Shown here: one piece after another, positions 22,401-34,400 of the stretch
How the letters are laid out: each line of letters begins with the position of its first letter
Position numbering within the stretch: the stretch's first letter is position 1
Assembly (NCBI GenBank): GCA_002633005.1
Contig: NMRA01000428.1
Coordinates: 21,335-85,334 of the forward strand
Direction of reading: 5' to 3'
Origin: Phoronis australis
Lineage: Eukaryota > Phoronida > Phoronidae
DNA: 64,000 nucleotides
Position numbers and translations under genes: made by a program
Notes under the pieces: generated by a model
What the model saw: only the letters and a program-made list of their open reading frames with translations
Told to the model about the DNA's origin: nothing
Databases searched by the model: none

Positions 22401-25400
22401 GTGACGGACACACAGTTTGAACTGGAGGTGGATGCTGAGGATGAAAACAGTGAAGTGACAATGCATTACGCTGTCGGCACCTATAAAGGTGGAAATGACG
22501 CAATCGTAAGTAGCCCGTTGTGTGCCCATGTAGTACTGATCTTCAGTATTGACCTCAGTTTTAGATCCCTGATCGTTATACTTTGGGCCACGAGAGAACA
22601 ACCTCAGTCTCAGAATGTCCGAGCCAGTCTTGATGAAACTGGATGGGAAATAGTGTCAACTTTGATCAAAAACCAGCCCTGAATGGGACACTGCTTGCTT
22701 GGGTTACATTCCATTTCAGAGGTATTTTCGAGATGGTACTAAGAAACAAGGGGAAGTAATTACCAAAATTGACAATCTCAAAGGCTGATTACCTAGTAAT
22801 CATCTAAGAACAAACAATAAAAGCTTAATTTCCAAACGTTATTTTGTAACTATAGTCCGGTCCCTTATCAGCCAAAAACCCCAAAACATTTACACCCTGG
22901 ATTAAAGCACCGAAGTTGGTACACAAATACTTTGGGACACGCTGAATCTCATGGGGGTGGGTTGTCCGAAATTTGAGGTCAAGGTCAAATCAAGGTCAAA
23001 GGTCATGTGGGTAATTTTTTTGAAATGGGTTCAGACGAAATATCTGTTTCAGTACTGTTTCAGGTAATAAGCAGGAGGCTTTATTTTGATTTAAAATTAA
23101 TGTTAATAACTTGTACAAACAAGTTAAAAGTAAAAAAGTAATTTTCCAGACACTTAAGATGGTAATTATCCTAATCAATATAGCATATACATTTTCAATG
23201 AAAAATAAGTCTATTTGTTTTCTCTGGCTGACAAAAACTGTCTAACTAGTATGCATATGCATTAAATCAATTTTAAAATGTTTTACATTTAACAGAAATT
23301 CATTTTTAAATGTTTTTGTTAAAATATTGATGGTATGTAAAAAATCGTCTCCGTAGTTAAAGGAAATCGGACAGTGTGCCAAATTTGGTGCTTTGATCCG
23401 AGGTGTAAACGTTTTCAGGTTAAGCGCCTGGACTAACACCTCCTCAGTACAATCCAGTGATTGACTAAATGTTTGTGGAGAAACTCGACAGAAATAGAAT
23501 TTCACTTGTCAGACATATTGAGTGGTCAATATGTGAATTATGAGTGTACCTTGATGTCACCGATTCAGTCACCATATATCTATCTGACTTAGATTTGCAA
23601 AATCATTGCTCTGCGTGGATTCAAAGCATTTGCCCATCTCATCAGTGAGACAATCTAGCTCTGTCTACTGACTAGTACTAACAGTTACTGCTGTTGCAGT
23701 TTCGTCAAAATAGTCCACTGAGATTGACTCGTGCTTAAATATACCATACTATGTAATAGATAATATGAACATTTAATTTATTTGATTACTTAAGATGGAA
23801 TATGCACCATGACTAGAAAGTATGCTTTCAAAGTTATGCTATTTGTTACATGTCATCTTACCTGAATTTAGGACTGGACTCAGATGTCAGCTACTAATGC
23901 AGTCGTAGAGGCCAAGATGCCTGGTGGTATACCTCTCTTCTTCACTGTCAGAGCCAAGAATGAACAAGGCATGGAGGCATTGGCTCAGTGTCAGTTGGAG
24001 ACATTTGATAACACTTTGCCTGAAGGACGAGTGAATATGTTGTATTTATACTCGGCTAACCCTAGGGTCATTCAGTAAGTATTGTGTCAGTACTCAGCTA
24101 AGCCTAGGGTTATTCAAGATTGTATCTGCATTCATTTAAGCTAGGATTATTCTATAAGTGCATGCGGTTATATTCTAGTCAGCTAACTCTAGTGTCATTC
24201 AGTATGTTTTGTGTCTATACTCCACTAACCCTCGCTTCATCCAGTAATTACGTGTTGTATAAACACCCTTTTTGCACTGCCTTCTTGGACTCATTTCAGC
24301 ACTTTGATTTGATAGTGTATGAAGTTTGTTGGTTTTCTTTACTAGATAGTTCCACTTTCGGACTGTGAACTTCATTGGCAGGCCATGTTTCCGTCTATTT
24401 TAGGCATCCTGCTCTCTATCTGCCAAACCACTTTAAGAATCATTATGAAAACTGGTTATTGTATTCCCATTGGGTAGAGCATGGTTGACAATTTCTCTAC
24501 AGTTTGAATAATGTAGTGTCCTCTACTGGCAGTTTGCTTTTTTCACATGACAAATGTATTTCTCTGAATGTGACAACAGATGACTTGTAGCCATATCTGA
24601 AAACTTCTGTGCTCCCACTGCCAGTTTTGAATTTTTATGATCTTGGCAGATATGTTCCTGTTAAGGAGAGCACTGCTCACTTGCTCTGCACCCTCTAGAG
24701 GTTATTTTAAGTTTTCTAACATTGCTCCATTTTATTGGAAATGTTTAAAGTACTTGTCATCCCTTGTATCTGCGCAGTATGCGAAGACGGTGGGCGCATA
24801 TCATTGCTCCTGTATTAATTGGGGTTACACTTAGCCTTAATTTACTACTGAATGCTATCAACAAATAAATTGTTTCAAAAGCTCTTTACGAGTCCAGCAA
24901 AATAAAATTGCTGGACAGTATTTAGTGATTGAAGAACAAGGCACGTTGACGTGAAATCGTCAAACACTCTCTTTTACAGGGGCTATGTGACTGAAGCATG
25001 CACAAGGCACATTTGATGTGAAAATGTCACGCTCTTTTTTTATAGGGGCTCTGTGATTGCTTTTGAGGACAGTCCTCTCAAAGATGAAAGCCTATTGCAA
25101 GGCCTTGGTAACTCTCCTGGGGCACAGAACGGTGACAGTTACTTGAAATGGGCCTCTTTCGATTTCAACACTCCTACCCTCAACTCTCTGGAGGTGTGTA
25201 TAACCCAACTGCTCCTTCCTGTTATTAAAGTTACCAAATCTTCGTTTTTATCATGGTTTTGCATTGTTTGGTATTTAGAGATTTTGCAATTTTTTCACAA
25301 ACTGGTGATTTTTACATTAATGTTTTGAGTTTAATGACGTTTTATTGCCAGTTTTTCAGGCTTTTTGGGAACATTCTATTTGTTAAATTTTCCTTTGTTA

Positions 25401-28400
25401 TTTTTGATAATGCGAGGACATGTGGCTTGGGAATATTTTGTGCTCAGATAATGATGTTGATTTGTTTTGATAAACAGCGATGCCCGCGTAGTGTCATACC
25501 CTCTGTTTCGTCATAAATTATTGTTGTGGGATATTCTATTAAGCGGGTCCCAATTCAATCATAACCACTCTTGTCAGGTGATCTTTTTATGTCAGACTGA
25601 CGCCAAGAAAAGCAAATTTAAGTACACGATTGTGATAATCAGTGTAATACGTCTTCGTTTACACAAACTTGGTTGAAAACACAACTAGACTTTTTGTTTG
25701 CATGCTTATTAATTAGTCAAGAAAAACCTGTGTTGAATGAGCAGCTCACAGGTGTGTACCGCACGCTGGCTCTGTTTTGATAGTGTTGTATGCTTCCTAC
25801 TGTACGGTGCGTTCACAGGTGTGTACCGCACGCTGGCTCTGTTTTGATAGTGTTGTATGCTTCCTACTGTACGGTGCATGCACACTCTCTTGTATGGCCC
25901 TCTTCCTGCTGCCACATGTATTTCACTGTTTATTTCGCTACTTAAATGTTCATTCCACTTATTGCCTTATGATGAGACATGCAGTCTCGAAATATGGCTT
26001 GTCGTTTTAATTTATTTGTTTGTTATGTCTCCCGGGGTTTTACTACATTGCTGCAAACCTGAAGAAAGGAGATTTTTTTGATAATACGAGCGAACCAGTA
26101 TCAAGCTTGCTAACAAAAAGTCTAGTCGTGTTTTCAGCGAAGATTGTGGCAATGTGTAGGACTGGGAAGAATCATTTTTGATGGTTTTATCAGTGACAGT
26201 ATCGGGAAATATGACGAGAACCATATTTTTATCTTATGACATTAAGTGAGCTCCACTGATAATTTTACAAAAAGAAACCAAATGTGGGCACACCAACTTA
26301 AACGTAAAATCCAAGTCATCAGTATTCAAGCAGTAAAACATGCTGTTAACATTGAAAGTCAGGTTTCTGTTTCATGAAAATGACTAATAGCTGGTCATAA
26401 TTTTTTTGTGGGTTTGTTTTGTGTTTAAAATTTTGCATATATATGCAATGGTTAGTACAATCACGCTTCAGCAGTTATATACAAATTATTTGATTAATCT
26501 GCAATTATTGGACTGTGTATAATTTCAGAGGCTTTTTTGATGGACTGTCAGAAATACTTACTTGTGTGTGTGGAATGGCAGATGAAATTCCCGTCACTTT
26601 CATGAAACAGATGATTGGATTTTAGTGGTTCACCAATGTTTTGAATATTACCATTTTTGTCTGGGTTTTTAATAGAGGAGATCCAAAAATGGAATCAGCA
26701 AGGCAAAACACTTTTTAAGCCTTGTCTTGTGCTGCTGTTTGTGAAAGGTTTTCTTCAGGTATATTTTGTGAGAAAACTTCCTCTGATTGATTGACAATGG
26801 CGTGTTTCATTTCAGACGGGTGACATGCAGAAGTTCACACCACCAAAGGACGGCCATTTGTCCAACACACAGCCTATAGCTGAGTCAGTGGAGAAGTCTC
26901 CGGCAGCATGTGCCAAGAAGTGTCTGAACTATGGGCGCAAGTGTATCGCAATCGAGTACGACGTAGTTAACAAGGCGTGTCTATTGCAGTCAGTCATATG
27001 GAATCCAACCAATGGCGTAAGTAAATTATTTAGCTGTTTGTATCAAATCATTTTAGTTGTTAATTTTGTATTAAAATACCCATGGCTGTCATTTCCCAAT
27101 CAACATATTCCTTACAAGTTTGTGTGTGACCATGACACAGTACAACCACTGATTCAGAATTATTAGACCTCTCTCTGGTCTCCCTCCGGTCTGGCTAGGC
27201 ATGAAGGTAACTGCAGGAGACGAACTGGACAGTCAGGCATTAATCGACCCTGAGCATATGCGTGACTGTACCCAGAACCTACCGTGAGCCGTACGTGAAT
27301 GCCCCGTGAGCGAGGCATGAGTCATGGGTGCGTTTCCCACCTTTCCTACAGGCGGGACAATTGCATCTTAATGGATAACCAGTGTTTTAATCGGGGTAGA
27401 TAACTTCATGAACTATGTGAATTAGAGCTTATCAATAATTTTCGGACATTAAGTGTCAGTAGATTTAAGTAGCAGATAAAGCCTGAGTCTAATGCTGGAA
27501 TAAAAACTTACAAAAATTTGCGGCATTGTGTCCGCATCTGACGGATTTCAGCTTGGCTTGACGTTCTTGATATTCTGGCCAATTGGTGGCGTTTTGACCA
27601 GACAGAGCGGCATTGATGTCAAAACACCATCCCATTAGTGTGACAAATCGAATGTTAAACCGGCTCTTTTATTTAAAGAGGGACTCTCAATGTGCTCATG
27701 GAAAGCTTCCTTTGAGAGTCTCTAATAATTCGATGCTTGTACTATACGTCGATGAGAAAGCGTCACACTGTAAGCAGTGAAAGGTCCTTATTTTCCTGCT
27801 CCAGAGTGTTGTGAAGAATACTTTATCATAAGTATAGTCCTGGTAAGAAGATCAACATGATTTCAGAGGTGTGACCCTTGTTAATGGGGATACTTAGTTT
27901 GCCTGAGGGTTATACTCCATAAAATATTGTTTTAGTTTATTTTGCTCTCAGGTATACAGTTGCACATAATGACCTTTCATAAAATGCATGCTGTTAACCT
28001 ATCTGTGTTTTTATAGGTTGACCTGAAACAGAGTGCCGGCTGGTCGTACTACGAGCGTCTCAATTTGGGCTATGCCAAGGTCTTCAGATATGACATTGAG
28101 ACAGAGCACAGTTCTCAGTACTGCATCAACGTGGATATAACTAACTCGCTGGGATACAGGGTGAGCTAATTACTGAGAAAGTATTAGACAATAACGTTGT
28201 ATCTTTGTCTGGGTTGATTATTAGTCTGACTATGGAAGCACAAACTGTGGATCTCATGTGATCCATTATTGCTGTGTATTTCTTGCTCTCCTGTGGGAAA
28301 GTTAAGGCTGATTTCTGTGATTTGTATATTTTCAGAATTTTATCAATCCAGGACCAGGTCGCTGCACTATAATTGATTTCACTCCACCTGAACCGGCCAA

Positions 28401-31400
28401 TATAATTAGTCCAAAGTCTGACGACGTATTTGCTCATTTGTGTGAGGCAGCAATCACCCAACGATGTCATGAAGTCACGGATCAGCCCAATCACAGATAC
28501 ATCATTGATGGTCCCAAAGACAAAGCCGTGTTCAATGGTCAGAAGCCACTAGAGGAGAAGCTGTATCAACTGGCTACAAGTTATCTCAATGGTAATGTGT
28601 CTTCAGTANGATAACCAGTGTTTTAATCGGGGTAGATAACTTCATGAATTATGTGAATTAGAGCTGTGCTGAAAGTGTCGAATAAAAAAACTAAGAGGAA
28701 ACTGGGCAGCAATTTCTGAACTTGTTTGACAGGTTTTAGTTAGTTCGCATTTGTTTTATAATATATTGCAAACATAACATTAAATTTACACAGCTGTATT
28801 TAAATATATATAGTGTATTTATTAATTAACACTTTAGCCTATTATTTCCCATTTATGTTTATGACAGTAGATTTAAGTAACAGATAAAGCCTGAGTCTAA
28901 TACTGGAATAAAAACTTACAAAAACTAGCGGCGTTGTGTCCGCATCTGACGGATTTCAGCTTGGCTTGACGTTCTTGTTATTCTGGCCAATTGGTGGCGT
29001 TTTGACCAGACAGAGCGGCATTGATATCAAAACACCATCCCATTAGTGTGACAAATCGAATGTTAAACCGGCTCTTTTATTTAAAGAGGGACTCTCAATG
29101 TGCTCATGGAGAGCTTCCTTTGAGAGTCTCTAATAATTCGATGCTTGTACTATACGTCGATGAGAAAGCATCACACTGTAAGCAGTGAAAGGTCCTTATT
29201 TTCCTGCTCCAGAGTGTTGTGAAGAATACTTTATCATAAGTATAGTCCTGGTAAGATCAACATGATTTCAGAGGTGTGACCCTTGTTAATGGGGATACTT
29301 AGTTTGCCTGAGGGTTATACTCCATAAAATATTGTTTTAGTTTATTTTGCTCTCAGGTACACAGTTGCACATAACGACCTTTCATAAAATGCATGCTGTT
29401 AACCTATCTGTGTTTTTATAGGTTGACCTGAAACAGAGTGCCGGCTGGTCGTACTACGAGCGTCTCAACCTGGGCTATGCCAAGGTCTTCAGATACGACA
29501 TTGAGACAGAGCACAGTTCTCAGTACTGCATCAACGTGGATATAACTAACTCGCTGGGATACAGGGTGAGCTAATTACTGAGAAAGTATTAGACAATAAC
29601 GTTGTATCTTTGTCTGGGTTGATTATTAGTCTGACTATGGAAGCACAAACTGTGGATCTCATGTGATCCATTATTGCTGTGTATTTCTTGCTCTCCTGTG
29701 GGAAAGTTAAGGCTGATTTCTGTGATTTGTATATTTTCAGAATTTTATCAATCCAGGACCAGGTCGCTGCACTATAATTGATTTCACTCCACCTGAACCG
29801 GCCAATATAATTAGTCCAAAGTCTGACGACGTATTTGCTCATTTGTGTGAGGCAGCAATCACCCAACGATGTCATGAAGTCACGGATCAGCCCAATCACA
29901 GATACATCATTGATGGTCCCAAAGACAAAGCCGTGTTCAATGGTCAGAAGCCACTAGAGGAGAAGCTGTATCAACTGGCTACAAGTTATCTCAATGGTAA
30001 TGTGTCTTCAATACTGAACTACAAGTTATCTCAATGGTAATGTGTCTTCAGTACTGAACTACAAGTTATCTCAATGGTAATGTGTCATCAGTACTGAACT
30101 ACAAGTTATCTCAATGGTAATGTGTCTTCAGTACTGAACTACAAGTTATCGCAATGGTAATGTCTCTTCAGTACTGAACTACAAGTTATCTCAATGGTAA
30201 TGTGTCTTCAGTACTGAACTACAAGTTATCTCAATGGTAATGTGTCTTCAATACTGAAGTACAAGTTATCTCAATGGTAATGTCTCTTCAGTACTGAACT
30301 ACAAGTTATCTCAGTGGTAATGTGTCTTCAATACTGAACTACAAGTTATCTCAGTGATAATGTGTCTTCAATACTGAACTACAAGTTATCTCAACGGTAA
30401 TGTCTCTTCAGTACTGAACTACAATTTATCTCAATGGTAATGTGTCTTCAATACTGAACTTCAAGTTATCTCAATGGTAATGTCTCTTCAATACTGAACT
30501 ACAAGTTATCTCATTGGTAATGTGTCATCAATAAACAACGAATGAGAACAGTTTAATGCACACAGTCACATACATACACACACCCACAAACAGACACAAA
30601 CACACACTTAGTTTTAGCAAGCAAATATGAGTAATTTTTCAAAAGTTACTTTTAATAAATAATTTAAAGTACACTTTTTTAGGGCCTAAACTTTTCATTT
30701 ATGCCAAATGTAACTTCATTCCATAGATGAAGTAAGTTAAGCAATTATGATTTTAACATCCAAAAATGTCTTGTTGAAAAACTCCAAGCATGTAGTATGA
30801 TAGCTGGTTGTCAAAAGTGGTTTTACGATTGGAGTTGAAAAGATATCAGAGGCCAAACTATTCCTGGCATCCACCCAGGACAAATAGTTGTTGCTTGTAA
30901 AGAGTCGACCAGTATAATTTTCAGGTTTGTTGATTTTTTTTTCCGAGAAATTGTATACAGCCGTACCTCGGGAGTCTTGCTTGATGAACAATAATTAACA
31001 AAATGTAAAAAAAGCTATGAATTAGACTTAAACTGATAACTACAACTCTTGATCGAATCTCATTCGAGACTGCAGCTGGAAATTCTCAGTGCAAACTCTC
31101 GCAGCTTCTCTCGGGGTCACAAGTTCTAATAACAGAATAGGAGTTGGCATTTCAGGTCTAGAGTTATATGACTTAGTGCACGCCATATAGTAGCTGTTTT
31201 TTATTATTTTTAGTCTTGTTTTTGCTTAGGGTGATTGTGAAAATTGCCATCTTTTTAGTGTGAGGAGGACACCTGGTGAATAGATGATTTTGGACGGTGC
31301 CTAATACAACATCTGAGTTGCATGAAAAAAGACAGCACTTGTCTTTGCAACATATTGGATTTGAGGCTTACATCACTGCACTTGTTTATAAAATGTTTAC

Positions 31401-34400
31401 AACATAATTTTCTGTTGCTGTATTACAAACCAGACTTAGCAGGTGGAGAATATCGAATGCCCAGCTGCTCTAATTTACAAACTACAGTACTGTAACTAGT
31501 GTATAAATTTTGTTATTATAGTACATGAATTGGTCTGATCTTCTTTTAGCCAATTGGGATGAGTATGAGGACAAAGACAGTGGCATGTTTGGTTACACTT
31601 GGAAGGCTGGGCGGACAGTTTGTGGCAACGAGACGGCGGACTTTGAGGACCCTCATGCCCATCTGGCCTCTAAGGAACACTGGAACCATAAAGGACTGGC
31701 CACATTCAAGGGCAAGCCCCTACCAGAGGGGCCCTTCTACTTCACTGTTCAAGTGAGTTGGGAGCACTGAAATGCTACTTCCTGAATGATATTTTAATTT
31801 GTTGATTTCTATGCTAAGTATCTCATTGTTTAGTTAGGTGTGATCAAGTCAAGATTTCAGTGTTTAGCTTTGAGGGATGGTAGTTCACCCTGATGCATAA
31901 TGTGAGTAGATGATTATTCTCTACCTACAAGATGTCGTTCCAAGCTTGTTTTCTTTGAATATTACTGGATTGATACACCAGGAGATTACTTTAGTGGTGT
32001 GCAATTATGAGTTTGTGACTCAATTTTCCAATGACTGCTAATGTCTTATTGCAGGGTCTCAATGATGTCATCTTCGGTGGTTCTCTGGTGACGACTGTCT
32101 GTCACAGTCGACCTTTGACCATTGATATCACTCCTCCCATCTTCGACAATGTTGAAAATTTCATCTACAGTGAACAGATGAATGTCCTGATAGTCGACTT
32201 CACTGCCTATGACAGTCTCTCTGGTAAAGGAATCATTGATTAATATGGATCTTTAGATGCGTAGAATTTTCTGTTTTTATGCTCACCAGTTGAGGCCTGC
32301 TCTCAATGAACCCCAAAAACTCTTGCGATGTTTGTCACTGAATTTTCGAAATCAGACACTTAGATGTTAAATTTACAATATGTTTGTGTCATAAATTCAT
32401 TTTTGCTTATAAAAGTTTATTGCTGTCTAGAAACCATTGTTTATTATGAGAATTATGTCCCTGACCTTCTTAACAGGTCTCAGTCTGGTTGAGTTTGGCC
32501 TGGGACGTTCAAAGTACGATGTGAAGTTGAGACCATACGAAGATGTCAGCACAGACAACCCTGATGTGTTGACCTTCCTACAGCTGACCATGGATGAGAT
32601 TGTTATGCCCGAGGGTGAACCAGCCTGGATCCGCATGCAGGTTCTCAACAATGGTAAAGCATTCATTGGTGGATGGTTTTTCTGTAGTTTGAGGTTTAAT
32701 TTTTTGAAACAACTATAGAAAGTTAATTGGTTGTAATGTTGATGATAACCAATGACTTAACATGTCGAGTAATTCCATGTTACTGTGAAGTGAAAGGGTT
32801 ACTTGCTTTTAGCCATCAAAATTGATTTATAGCTATTTTTTTCAAAAAAGAGAAAAATTACTAGTTTTTTTAATGTCTTTATGAGTTAGTGTTGAATCTG
32901 TGCAAAATGTGAATTTCTTCCATCTGTGTTAGGAAACTTACAGAAGAGTTACTGTACCTTTCAATTCATTATGTTTTAAAGTTGAACTGTTTGTGGCTGG
33001 GCATGGTGAATCTCCACTCTTGGTTGACAAGTCCCCACCTATCGCTGGAGACGTCTACGATGGATTGAACCACAAGCGCGACATACAGTTCACCAGTGAC
33101 AACACACAGCTGTGTGCTCACTGGCAAAATTTCTTTGATCCCCACTCAGGCATCATGAAGTAAGTTTGCTCCATAAGTTTACAGACCTCTGCAGAAGTAA
33201 AAATATGAGCGCAGCCCCAGAAATTGCTTTTGCATTATATCCACGCTCTCATTCACTAACTTGCATACATTCACAAGTAAGATCAAGCTCAGGCAAGTAG
33301 GAGACACTTTTGTGCAATGCTCGGTTGTCTACCAGTGAAGCCAGGATTCAAACCCGTGTCTCCCAAACAGGAGTGGCGCAAACCAGCGAACCACAGTCTG
33401 TCTCCGCAGACAAAGTTACATTGATGATTTAAATCTCCATGGAAACACTCAATAAACATTCAGTAGAACAGATCCTCACAGTAAACTCGAATGCAATAAC
33501 AAAATGACACAAAAATTCTTAACACCCTAAACTTGCAGAGTAGGACATGACTAATTAATGGAGAAGCCTTAATTTACTGAAACATATGTCTTGTGTAATA
33601 AAAAAATCATATTTTTACTAAAAATGACATGAAAAAGGTTGCTTTCACCTTTTGGTGATAAAAGTGAGGCTTCTCAATGTGGAGTAACTCTCGGCCATTT
33701 TGTTTTTGTTCACGTCTCTTTTGTGAATAAAATTGGTACATCATTATAACGTTTAAGTTTGTGATTTCAAGTGTTAAAGCCTAACTTCAACGGAATTTCG
33801 TTATTTTAGATGTACTGGGCTAACCAGATAGTCCCAGCAAAGCCGTTAGTAAAATAAGAAAACACGGTTGAGTTCAATCATGCAAATGTAAGCCCGTCAA
33901 ATGATAAGTGAAGCTGCCTTTTCGTGCCATGTTGCGTCACTGTGAGATCCTATCACAAGCAACAAAAGGTTGTATTGAATAGGGGTCTGAATAGAACATC
34001 ATTGCGTGCGGGTATTATTCTCAGCTGTTTGATTAACAGGTGATTCTTGTGGTGTCGTAAACAAAAGCAAGCTGACACGCCTAACAGTTCGTTACATTTG
34101 GCAATTTATGGCACTAGTGAGTGGACTCAGGGCGATGCTCTTAAGATGCTGTAGGAACCAAATTTACTGGTGTTACCGTTGAAGATAGGCTTTAACTGTC
34201 GAAACATTTTATTTTAAGTCCATCATAGTTCTAAGCTTTAGTATACTGCAATATTATTATAAGCATTTTATTTAAAGTGCACCATAGTTCTAGGCATAAT
34301 TTCATATTGTTTCAGCATTTTTCAGTGATTTTCGAACTTCTAACTGGACTACTTTCTGATAATGTTTGATGCAAGGTGCAACGTTTGATATTAGAGAAAA

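Noticed and set aside
28141-28494. Minus-strand 117-codon frame, also at 29546-29899
   Set aside because: It overlaps exon 17 and the end of exon 16 antisense. The plus-strand reading has splice sites, phase continuity and a TPP module motif, and its repetition only reflects the duplicated allele.
33338-33408. Functional tRNA gene on the minus strand
   Set aside because: A- and B-box-like sequences are present but the acceptor and anticodon stems do not pair convincingly; a SINE relic fits better.
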